NCBI GenBank assembly: GCA_948099385.1
Contig: CANUEZ040000116.1
Coordinates: 13,021,001-13,085,000, forward strand
Direction: 5' to 3'
Source: Fasciola hepatica
Taxonomy: Eukaryota; Platyhelminthes; Trematoda; Plagiorchiida; Fasciolidae
DNA length: 64,000 bases
Shown here: one piece after another, positions 10,680-21,541 of the stretch
How positions within the stretch are numbered: the stretch's first letter is position 1
Layout: each line of letters opens with the position of its first letter
Notes under the pieces: model-generated
Database searches by the model: none
What the model was told of the DNA's origin: nothing
Seen by the model: the letters and a program-made list of their open reading frames with translations, nothing else
Program-made: the position numbers and the translations under genes

Positions 10680-12198
10680 GTAATTGAGTAAATCAATAAA
10701 AACAACAAATATGAGTAGAAATGATACACGTGAGCCGTTACATAATAGTTCCTAAGTATGAGTGATGCAATTCTGATAGCTGTTCAAAGTCCAACCTTTC
10801 TGGTCCCGGTATCTCTGGCTCCGAACCATCTCTGTTGATACAAATCAAAGTATTACCGTGGAAGTTAATACATATACTTGCAATGAACCCAGTTCATCTT
10901 CAGAGTTCTATTGGTCCATTCAAATCTGGCCCTGATTGATTATGGAAGAGGCTCCATATAGAATCGCATTGACCAACTGCAAGTTAACCCACTCGCGTAA
11001 CACGAAGCACTTTCACGTAGCTCATCATGTGGGTGTACTGGTTTGCAGACTGAGGCACGCTGCGGTAAGACATTTGCCCAACCAATACCTAAACGACGAC
11101 CAGTCCCGACTATGTTGATCTTTATGCAGTGGAAATTTCACCAGCACTTTTCGCATCCAAAGGTTCAAAGTCGCGAGCCAGAATCAAACCGGCCAATAAT
11201 AAATTCTATGAAAGCACTCATTCCGTTTATTTCAAAATGCTCACAGCCATTGAGCGTGATAACTAAAGATCCAAAAGTGATTATTAGTACACTGATGTCC
11301 GTCAAATGTCACACTCTCAGAAAGTAACAGTATGCCAAATGTTCCAAATATTTCCAAAACCGAGCCTCAAACCTGCATTTTCCATTGGTTCCCAATCTTG
11401 AAGAGTAGCACACTCAAAAGGTCACAGATTGGTAAATGTTCGCATTATCGCACAAAACAGCCCCAGTGAATCAGCATAGGAATAGTTCCCCAAAAAGTAT
11501 CGCCCTTCTGGCTAAGACTGTTCTTACGTGTAATTGGTCAAAACGGCGCATCTGTTGGACGGAATAGGTAGTCGACTACGTAACTGCCATCTAGAGAAAC
11601 ATTTGTTGCACTGTTTTTTTATTTTATTATATTGTATTGCAATGAGGAATTTAATAAGCTAACAAACTGACAGTTCAGCCAAACGGAGGGAAGCTGATCA
11701 CTGACACTTTGAAAAAGGCTTAAAAATAAATACCGTAGAAATAAAACTGGTTCACCTACCAAGTTCCGTGGGAATTTTCCCTGTGACTTTCATTTTGTCA
11801 AACAGAACACGTTCTAACAAAGGTGCCGTAGAGTTAAGGTGAAGGTTTATGCAGAAGGGGATGAGTCTAAATGCGGAACGTGTGGAGGCATGTGAACAGC
11901 ACGCAGATAAGTCGTGGTAGAGGAGATGGGTGAGGTCCGCAAGAATCTTCTTGGCGAATTTTTTACAGGCTATTGTATGCAAATCGCAAAATTCAGAGAT
12001 AAAGGAACCCATGGATATGAGAGAGACACTACCGATAAGGACTAGGCCGAGGTGTAGTGTGATAAAGTTTTTCTAAGCAGGCCAGGAAAGATTGAGGGAG
12101 AGCAGTAGAGTAAGACTGGGAGAACACATTGAAAAAACGACAGCGTGTGTGGCATCAAAAGGCTCTAGCCTATGAATTTGAAAAGACAGTGTAAATAT
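10680..12198. other. Unassigned
   Basis: No convincing coding region. A 33-bp stretch at about 11299-11331 (CCGTCAAATGTCACACTCTC and on) recurs in similar form near 18415-18448, so both may be ends of one interspersed repeat. Confidence 0.3.
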
Positions 12199-12268
12199 CA
12201 TGCATTGTAAAATCCACTTGCATTTTTCACATCGATGTGAAAAATGCAAGTGGATTCTACATTACATG
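12199..12268. repeat. 70-bp palindrome with a perfect 46-bp core
   Basis: The core 12211-12256 is exactly self-complementary. The left arm AATCCACTTGCATTTTTCAC continues into ATC and is followed at once by its reverse complement, with no loop. The 12 bases outside on each side pair at 9 of 12 positions. It sits about 110 bp before a LINE remnant. It may be two abutting inverted repeat ends of a DNA transposon or a fold-back element. Confidence 0.95.
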
Positions 12269-12367
12269 AGATTCAGGCTCCTCATGCCAACAATACATTC
12301 TGTGAACAGTCTAAATAGATTTTTAACACAAATAAGAAAATGAGAAGAAAATTGGGAATGTGCGGCG

Positions 12368-13760
12368 ATGTTCTATCGGGTCTCTTGGTGGATATTTTCA
12401 GTTTTTTTTCTAAAAATTGGAAAAACTCCCAAAATATGGACACCAGCAAAGATACCTCCTGCTCCAAAAAGGGATCCTGGTACATACAGTCCCATTGCAT
12501 ATACCACGATGATGTTCAAGACACTGGGGAAAATTCTGCTGCGACATATTTTCGATGAGTGTGCTGTCAAAGATATCTATCAGTTTGGATGTAGATCCTC
12601 CCAAGTCATCTTTGAAGCCATACCTTCCTTAGTAAATTCTATTGCGGCCGCTATCGGTAAGAAAAGCAAAGTTGTTACGATGCTATTCCTGGACGGTAGA
12701 CATGCTTCCAGCAGTTTCGACTGATCCGTCTTGCCCAACCTATTTTCTAAATCAGGAGTCGATCAGAACTTATCCAGACTAATTCGTGACTTTTTCACTG
12801 ATCGAACTCAGTTTACGTCCTTTAATGACATGACATCCACTCCACTCCTTGCCCTCGAGGGCATCTTACAGGGCGCTATCTTTTACCCTACTTCTTCTCC
12901 TTGTACGTAGAACAGTTACATACTCCATCTCCATTTATTCCAGAGAGACGATGTCGTTTTTTGGTGTGAACGTTCAAGACCAGAGGTCACTCTCACAATC
13001 CAAAACAGACTCGACGATATTGTAAACTAGTCCTCTTCCCGTGCTCTGAACTTGAATGCATCTAAATGTCACGATATACTATTTTATTCATCATACAGGG
13101 GATCAAATCAAAATAGCATTGACGGACTCCGTCTGCTTTTTGTACACAACAGACACATTCTCGCATCTCCACAGTCAAACACCTGGTTGTTTTACTTACC
13201 CACAATCTGTCGTGGTCTAATCATGTCAATGAGGTGTTTTGCAAAGTTAGAAAGCCGTTTTTCTCTCTCTCAGACTACGTGTGCTTTCAGTACCTCATAA
13301 ATTCATTTCAAAGTTTGTAATCGCCCGCATTATTACCTACTGGCTTTACTGCTGCCCAGTATTCTTTCCTGGTTTGCTGAAAAAGAACTTTCGTTCAATC
13401 ATAAGATTCATAAAATACATTTCTAGATGTAGTGGTTCTTTTTAGAGTTTCACCTTTTGACGCCATCATAAACGGGCACTTTTCGAGCTTGCGGTAGTTT
13501 AACTTCCAAAATTCGGTCTATGATTCCCGTCGTCCCCCACACAGTGAACTTACAAAGGCGGCATCTACATGCTCCACATGTTCAAAGTCCCGACGGCTGA
13601 TTGCCGGCACTTTTGCACATTGAAATTCTGTTTTTCCGTATCTCGCTCTTCCAACTGTTGATCACGAGAAGGTTCTGCCAGGACTACGAAAAAGCTTACA
13701 TGTCGGAGGTTATACCATTATGACATTTTTCTCCTTTGTCGAAATCGCATGTATGCTGCA
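12368..13760 (+). mobile_element. LINE remnant (jockey/CR1-like RT and tail domain)
   Basis: Frame-shifted plus-strand pieces follow RT order. They are SPIAYTTMMFKTLGKILLRH, then QFGCRSSQ, then VVTMLFLDGRHASSSFD (motif A, with the usual KAFD changed), then a QGAIF block (usual QGSVL). LNASKCHDILFYSS and LLTHNLSWSNHVNEV follow, both typical of the domain after the active site in jockey/CR1 elements. Stops and frame changes are frequent and the FADD active site itself is lost. Confidence 0.75.
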
Positions 13761-14315
13761 TTATTTTATTCACAGAAATGTAACAAACGGCCGAAAATTC
13801 ACCCCTTTGGGTGTACGAAGCAACTACTGACTTGACTCGAAACGGGGATCACTGTTGATGACCGATTACTCATTGAAGTGAAGCGAAAATGAAAGTGAGA
13901 ACGTATACTCAAAACATTTTGGAAGTGTTGAAATGTAGGTCAGAATGGGAGAAAATATTCTGAGTATTGTATGAGTCCCCGGGAAAAGAGATAAAGTCTG
14001 GTTGTTTGCAGATGGACTGACGGGGCACCACGTCACCAGGGTACAGTCGTGCAGCCGATGCAGTGGTCAAGTCGCTGATATATGTGGTAGAATGATGGAA
14101 AATGACAACACGGTAAAAAAAACCACAGTTGTTCGTTAATGGACTCGATAAACTTTAACCATCTTTAGTACTTTGAGTTCTGTTGGAAAGGTAATCATTC
14201 AACCATGAAAGTAAACAAGTGCGACAGCCAAAAGTCTCCAGCTTTTGAAGAAGTAGAGAACGGGGAATCGAATCAAAAGTGTAGGAATAGTCAAGGAAAA
14301 TACATCGAACGGATT
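13761..14315. other. Unassigned
   Basis: Nothing recognised. It lies between two LINE remnants that point toward each other. Confidence 0.3.
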
Positions 14316-15540
14316 TCACTGAACAGTTCTATTTGTGCGAAACGGAATTGCAAAATGAGTGCGTGTGTTAGGTTTGCATGCGAACAGATGAGGATCACTG
14401 AGAATGACAAAAGGGGAACGCAGTTGGCTAGGGATAGAACGCCCCACTAGCTTGAGAGCAGAATAATTGATAGTGAGGGGACGAAAACCTTTTGGCAAAA
14501 TGTTCGAAGATGAATGTTTGGAAATAGGCAGTACTGTCACGGATTTCCAGGAAGCAGGAATAGCCCCAGCATCAACAGATTTACTGATGAGGGAAGTCTT
14601 GATTCCGGATAGTCGCCTTGCTCCAAATTTGAAAACAGTGGAGGATAAAATGTCTGAAACCAAAACAGAAGCTGATTTTGAGATTCGAAGGAACCTGAAG
14701 AATTCTTCTGAGGAAAATGGTCCTTTATCTAAAGGAACGGATGGAATATAGGATTGTAGGGTATCCGAGGAGGAGTGAATGGACGCGACGTTCAGGCTGT
14801 CTGCATCTACGCTTCAGTTTTTCGACCACACCCGTTGTCCATATAGAAGCCGGAGTCCGTGCCAGAGAATTTTGCTATTCGTGGTACAGAAAAACTGGTG
14901 AACAAATGTCGTTGTCAGCCGTCGTATTTTTTGTTCGGTCAGGATGGAGTATCGTTTCACCGAAGCCTGGTGGTGTAATTAATAGGCATTTTCTTTTTGC
15001 CTACTTAGGGATTTCGGCAATGGAAATGGTATTCTTCCCTTAGTGAAAAATACCGTCTCCATTGGACCAGTGTCTTCCTTAAAAGATCTACAAGGAAAAC
15101 AGAGCAATCGGAAGTAAACCTTGAAGAAACAATGCAAGGGGAATTTTGAAGAAGGGCGGTGTTGGTGCATGAGAGGTTTCTAGAGGTGACCTTTGGTTGT
15201 TTCGTCCTGTCAAGTGAACAGTGTGCTGAATGTGAATAAATTTTGGGTCTGATGATGGTGAGAGCGTGATCACTCGTTAAAACAGGAGTTTTCAGTTGTA
15301 GTTGAAAAAGTTCGGGATAGCTGGTGATAATTTAGTCTAAAACAGTACTCCCTCTAGTTGGGATTAGACAGAGGTCACTTAAACCAAAGGTAATTAAAGA
15401 GTACATAGATGCGTTATTAAAATCACCGACAACACTGCATAAACAATCATATAGCAATGGAATGAAAAAAGTTATTGGTATCAACGTACTGGTTGATATC
15501 TCCCTACGAGAAAAGGGGCAATATGTGTAGATCACTGATT
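14316..15540 (-). mobile_element. LINE remnant (endonuclease to RT start)
   Basis: On the minus strand, 15535-15332 gives VVGDFNNASMYS and IPTRGSTVLD, two motifs of the APE-type endonuclease. A further TSDHALTIIRP (the SDH motif) follows at about 15260. After a broken linker, 14750-14400 gives GAIPASWKSVTVLPI and GFRPLTINYSALKLVGR, the RT entry motifs. It therefore covers endonuclease to early RT of one LINE copy, interrupted by stops. Confidence 0.75.
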
Positions 15541-15619
15541 ACAGTGCTTCTAAAAGGCTAGAATTTAGTATGTAACTTAACAACCTTGCGGTCAACACAT
15601 TTTACCTGCTTATTCCTCT

Positions 15620-16745
15620 CATATACCTTAAAGACATCAATTTTTATTCACAGAAAACATTCGCTCTGGTTTTGAAGGGGAAGCCTACAAACAAATTGAC
15701 GGTGTGGCCATGGGAGGCCCTCCGAGCCTGACTTTCCAGTTACTTCTCTGTGGATGGTTGAAGGAAACTGTGTGATAAAACTTCCTGATTTGCATTTGAC
15801 AGACAATATATGGACGATATTTTATATTTTATTTGTTAACTTTCTCAACTCCATTCCCCGAAATCTCCCAAATTCTCAAGAAGAACGCGATAACAGTTTG
15901 CCTTTCTTAGATGCTTTATTAACCAGGCTTCGGGACGGAAATTTATTGCACAGAATCCACCAAAAAGCAACGTGGACGGGATGTTATTTGCAATTCTCTA
16001 GCTTTGCTCCGGTAACTTAAAAATGTGGATTGGTTAGAACTCTGTCCAGTAGAGCTCACATTATCAGCCGCCAAATGAAGGAGAGTTCATAAATAGGAAG
16101 TTGTTGGCCAACGGTAATCCCGAAACCCTTAACAAACAAAATCATAAGCCGGGATGGATGCGCGAGAAAAATAATGACCGTCAAAAAGAAGCAACCTTAT
16201 GTCACCTTATCTTTTAGGGGTGGCATTTACGTAACCAAATAAATCGAAATCTTGAGCCAGTTCTAAGGCACACGCACTCAGCGACGCCGTTGCTTTTGCT
16301 GTAGACGACCGAAAGGTTTTCAGAATCAAGCAAGCAATCTTACTGACCCCAACGTCTCACATGTTATCTACCAGTTCACTCGCAGCTGCGGTGAAGTGTA
16401 CGTTGGCAGGATGGATCGCTGCTTGGCTCAATGAGTATTAGAACTCATACCCAAAAGGCTGTCAAAATGAATGATGAGAAACCTGCGGGAGCAACTCACG
16501 CTGACGTGAAACCGCCGGCTTCTTCGACTGCCGGACACTCAGTTGCCCTCGATCACAAAGCTGACCTGACCCAAAGTTTCAAACCATGGTTGCGTATTCC
16601 AACATCGAAACTATTAGCGGTCAGAGAAGGTATTCGTATCATGATATACCAATCAGCGCTCTGTACGCAAAAAACTATTGACCTGAAATGTTTGCTTACC
16701 TTGCCATTACCACAATGGATCTTACTGTCCCCGGCGCACGCATTG
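15620..16745 (+). mobile_element. Penelope-like element remnant
   Basis: Plus-strand pieces in order: AYKQIDGVAMGGP (RT motif B of Penelope-like elements) near 15685-15720; RDNSLPFLDALLTRL and HQKATWTGCYLQFSS in the frame 15754-16020; VIYQFTRSCGEVYVG (GIY-YIG) near 16365-16410. The C-terminal tail follows in the frame 16431-16748. The YxDD active site has decayed (the usual RYVDDI reads as RQYMDDI-like with frame loss). The copy is the third remnant of this class in the first 17 kb. Confidence 0.8.
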
Positions 16746-17239
16746 TAAAACTTCCGATCTTACCTACCTAACTGTTATATTTACCCTCCTACTGTACCTC
16801 GCAAATATACTGACATGTTTTACTTTCGAGGTTGACAAGAGTAAACGAAATGCTTGAATCTCGAGACTTATGTCTTCTCTCTGTTCTTATGAGTTTTGGA
16901 TGGTAAGACAGAACAAATTGTGTCTCTAATCCGGGAGAATAATTGCAAAGCGACATTGATCAAGTTCACAACAAAATGTAGAGCAGCCAGTCGTGGCGAC
17001 GGATCGATCAATGCCCTCACCATCTACTGGCTGCAACTCAGAGTGTGAAAATATTCTGAGTTTATTCTTCTAGAAGCAAGTGCGAATCTTCAATGAGAGA
17101 TCACGAACAGACGACAGAGTTTCAATTAAAATGTATATTACTTCAACTGTTAGCTGATTGATACCAAGAGGCAATCCAAGGGCATTCAGACAGCTAAACA
17201 TGGAACGTGTGCATAAAGCAAGCTACCGAATAAGTGAAG
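16746..17239. other. Unassigned
   Basis: Nothing recognised. Confidence 0.3.
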
Positions 17240-17580
17240 CATTATTAAATTCATGCTTCAGAGTGCATTGTACAGAAGATAAATCCACACTGGTGTCTGG
17301 AAAATATTAATTTTTGCGGAACGATTGAGGTCGCTACGAATGTTTGACAAATGATAACAGATGTTTTATGTCAACTTCGCGCGAAAGTTGCGCCATTACG
17401 GCATGCACCTTGCCCTGGGTTTATTTTTCCCACAAGTAGCTTATGAGTCGGCCACAGATTTTTTCCGGGAAATCTGCCTGAGCAGATATTGCATAATTAT
17501 ACAACTAGGAGTCAAAGAACAAAAATATAAAGACGAAATTTTCATTTAAACATACAATTAATCGTGAGTAATTTCAAGCA
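17240..17580 (+). repeat. Unknown interspersed repeat C, copy 1
   Basis: This aligns by eye with 19170-19490. Shared blocks in order: a TTCATGC/TTCGTGC + CTTCAGAGT start, GGAACGAT, TTATGTC + ACTT, CGCGAAAGTTG, AAGTAGCTTA/GAGTAGCTTA, GAGCAGATATT and CACAATTA-type ends, then CAAGCAAATCG/CAAGCAAGTCG. No reading frame is conserved between the copies, so it is probably non-coding. Confidence 0.6.
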
Positions 17581-19169
17581 AATCGAAAGTCATTGAAAAC
17601 GCCCGGGTGAGACATCAGAACTCATGGTAGCGAACAAGCTTGTTTTTTTCTCAACCGGTTCTCCTTTTACAAACGAGACATGGCTTCCCGTGGATTTGAC
17701 CTCTCTCTCTGTGTGTATTTAGTTCACTTGTACCTATGGAGCACGTTACGTAAGTCCAACAAAAAGAAGACTGTCTGAAAGCATGCAGCATCATCCGAGT
17801 TGGTTGGATGAAGGACTAGTGAAGAACGGACAAACAGCAGTGACCATCCATTTGATACAATCAGATCATTCAATCAATAGCAAGGAGGCTTTTCGCCCTA
17901 GCTATACTGTGAAGGGAAGAATAATGAGGAATACCAAAGGTCGGGTCTTAGCCACCGCCAAGGCGATCGCGATGCACCTGGATAACCCCTGACTATGGGC
18001 CCAGAAACAATGTGGATCTCTTAGCCTGGCCATCGGCGCAAGATAACCTGACGCAGTCACAAACCCGGTAACTATGTGAACATAAAATTGTCGTCTGTTG
18101 TTACTGAGTACCGATTTTCCTTTCCTTTCCTCTACTGTCTTAATTTCGTTACCTATAAAATGTGTTCTATTTAGCCAGTTGTGAAGCCCCGAAAACAAAT
18201 CAAAACTATTCATTGTATTCTTTTTTTGAAACAGGTAAAATGGAAAAGAAGAGACGGTAGCATCAGGAATTTCTACTTATAACATGTTAGCGGTGACCCA
18301 GCATCGCAACTCTGAAATGCAGCAGTTCTTTAAAAAGTAGCAGTTTTCCCTTGGCCGAGGGGTGTGATAGTTCGCATATTTCAGGGTATTTTAACGCTCA
18401 TACTGCATTCAAGTCCGTCAAGTGTCACACTCTCGGAAAGTAGCACAAAATATGGGTGTTTTGGTATGATTTAGTCATGAAAGTACAAACTGACTGTGAT
18501 TTTATTCAACACACTGGTCAGGGCGGTGTTTACTCAGAGTAGGGTCCTGTGGTAGTGAGAATTTATTTAGGTGGGTGACCTCGTTTTTTCACAACAATTG
18601 GACCAGGTTTATTCAGGGTGACAAATGCCTAAACAAAATGCGTCACAGGCTTTTGAAGTGGACTCCCACGGCCGTCATCTGTTGCGGGCTGGGATGAGCG
18701 AATTATCGATCGATAATAAGGTGTGCTTACTCAACTGTTCAGTTTTGAATCAAGCAGGACTGAGTTTTTAACTAAAATGCATTGCACATGAGTTGTCACA
18801 CAGAGTGATCAGGGAGTTTGAAGGAACGTGTGCCGTTGGGAATCAAGAAGCGTGTAGCATGCCAGGACACCGAAGTTCGAGCCGAGTACTTACAGGCAGT
18901 GAAAAGTAAAAGTAGCCGGTAAATTTCCAATCTAGCCCAGATGGGAGGTGCAGACCTCAAACACACGGGACACTTGTTGGTACTCGAATAGGTGAAAAAA
19001 GCATGCATCACACTTTAAACCACAGAACAACCGTACCGGAGGTCAAATGTCAACAGGAACCTCCGTTCGCATTCTGACTGGCTTCTTTATACGATGCAAA
19101 AGTGAAGTCCGCGAAAGCTTCGACCTTTCTGGTTTCATCGGACGCTGGCAACCAAATAAATGTGGCATC
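17581..19169. other. Unassigned
   Basis: No coding region recognised. It contains the second copy of a short repeat near 18415-18448 that resembles 11299-11331. Confidence 0.3.
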
Positions 19170-19490
19170 ATCATATTCGTGCCTCAGAGTAGAGAAAATA
19201 AATCCAAAATAGTGTATGGAAACTGTTCCTTCTTCTGGGAACGATGGACTTCATAACAAACATTAGAAAAAAAATGGACAGTGGGTTTATGTCCACTTAC
19301 CGCGAAAGTTGGGTTTTGACAACGTGTATCGAAGGGGCCTTGCTGATGGTTTACATTCAACACGAGTAGCTTAGTTGTCGGCAGTGGCCTATTTCCGTAA
19401 ACCATTCCGAGCAGATATTTCACAATTAAAAAATAGGAAAAAAGGAGCATAATAATCTCAAGCAAGTCGCAAATTTTCAAAAGACAAAAA
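19170..19490 (+). repeat. Unknown interspersed repeat C, copy 2
   Basis: Direct-orientation partner of 17240-17580, about 1.9 kb downstream, with many substitutions and small gaps between copies, so both are old. Confidence 0.6.
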
Positions 19491-20463
19491 AAGGATAAAG
19501 CAGCTGTGAATCTTCAATTTCTTTAACCGGAACAGTGGGAATTTCTGCTGATATTTTTCACTGCCTTTGCAAGCCGATTATGCGAACTGATTTGTTATCG
19601 AAGTGCCTCCAGTTCGCGGCGATCGAACAATAAAGAAGACTTCTTTATCAGAAGACGGACTCATAAAATACATCATGTGATGCTATTCTATTCTATCCCT
19701 TCGGAGCTGAAGAAGGGATGGGGAAATCGTATGTGTAAAGAAAGTATACACATAGCTGGGTGTGGGACCAGCATAGTCATGCAGGCCTTCATGGCGAAAT
19801 TCCATCACGACGAGACTGCACCTTGACGTGGTGTGGTGGCTTGCGCGCCTCTATGACCCAAAGAGCTATACAGGATGGCTTCTTTAAGCCGGAAATGCAA
19901 TCATACCTGACAGGTCAATGGGTAGAGGTCAGACAAAGTTCAGTCTCTTGGTCCTCCAGGTTGGGGGTTGATTTGAGCTGGCAACTCAATCGGCAAAACT
20001 AGTGGAAGAATAACTGATCCAAGCAAATGGGCTTCCATCAAGCCATCCCGCTGCCTTGCGGATAGGTTCTTGTTATAACTAAAGGCTTTGGATGATGACC
20101 CTAATCGTTCTCCTGCTTTGTGGCTGGACACCCTGGCAGTACCTGTCCAACATCTCCCATGAACTGCACGAATACGAAGAATTCCACAATGCATCGATCG
20201 TCGCGCAGGCTAATCAGGACCGCGCTGCCCATTGCATCGAGCTGAGTGGGTAGTGATAAGTGGGCCACTGCTCAGATTTCCCTCTCTCTTATTCAACCTT
20301 TGTCTTCTGTCCCCGACCACCTCTCTTTGCCCCATCTATCCACCCATAATGCTCCCACTAATAACATGGTCGATACTGGCAACGATTCACTGTCAAATAG
20401 TGTCGGGATAATCCTCTGTCTGGTAACTCACATTTTCTCAAGCCTCGTGAGCCTCTGAATCTC

Positions 20464-21235
20464 GGCTCCTTCAACGTGCGTACACACATGCAGGCCGGTC
20501 AGCATGCGTGACTAGCCCTCAAAATGAACTCTCTCAGGGTTGATGTATGCTGCGTAAGTGAAACGCATTTCCACGATTCGAGTAGTGTGATTCAACTAAC
20601 TGCTCTTGATATCTCATCAAGGTATTTCCTGCACACCTCAGGAGACGAAGTAGCTCGAGCTGCGGGTCAACGTGGTGTAGGAATAGTCTTGACTGACAAG
20701 GCTGAGGCTGCCCTTTTAGACTGGATCCCTGTTAACAGCCATTTATGTGCTGTGAGACTCCAAGGGTCAGTCGGTTTTCGAGAGGATAGTTGTGTTAAGC
20801 GCAATTTGTTTGTGATCTCGGTGTACGCCCCAACAGACTGCAGCTCTGACACGCATAAAGATGAGTTCTACGATGCATTCGCCACCCTCGTTCGCATTAG
20901 TAAAGGTTCTGACATTGTGGTACTAGCTGGTGATTTCAATGCACAAGTTGGCAAACTCAGTGTGTCCGAAGCCTGTGTTAGATGGACGTGGTGCTTTACT
21001 CGCTGAGCCTACAGATAACGGGGACAGGCTTCTCCAGTCTTGTGCAGACAATCGATTGTTCTTGTCTAGCACAAATTTCCGACACAGCTAGCGTCGCACA
21101 GCGACATGTCGCTCTAAATCCACAGGTACTCTGAGCCAGATTGATCATATCGCCGTAAGCTACTGGTGACGCAATTCTGTTCAGAACTGCAGATCTTACT
21201 GATCTACGTACGTAGAGTCGGACCATGCATTAGTT
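20464..21235 (+). pseudogene. RTE endonuclease domain, broken
   Basis: The region begins with GSFNVRTHMQAG, passes a stop near 20508, and is then open over 20524-21006 with VCCVSETHF (catalytic Glu motif), VVISVYAPTD-like VISVYAPTD and VVLAGDFNAQVG. After a frame change near 20975 the SQIDHIA and ESDHAL motifs appear around 21130-21230. All the APE endonuclease landmarks can be found, but not in one frame. Confidence 0.8.
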
Positions 21236-21541
21236 TAAATGCGATTATCTCTCCAGTTCCATGGGCACCGTCGCAAACCAAAAACGCGGCTAGCTGTGCA
21301 ACGTTTGTGTGATCCAGAAGTACGCACCCGCTACGAGCAGAAGTTGGCACATGAGCTAGGATCTACGACGAACAGTAATGTAGATGAGCATTGGGCTCAT
21401 ATCAAACAGGCAATGCACTTTGCAGCAGGTTTTGCTTGTGGTGCTAGATCCGTTGTCCATCAAAGACAATGGATCTCGCAAGAGTCTCTGAGTATAATGG
21501 AGCAAAAGCGTCAGCTCTCGAACTTTAAGGAGATGACTTAG

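Noticed and set aside
12368..15540. The two LINE remnants as one twin-primed (5'-inverted) insertion
   Set aside because: The inverted 5' part should lie upstream of the 3' part; here it lies downstream, and the two translations do not clearly belong to one family.
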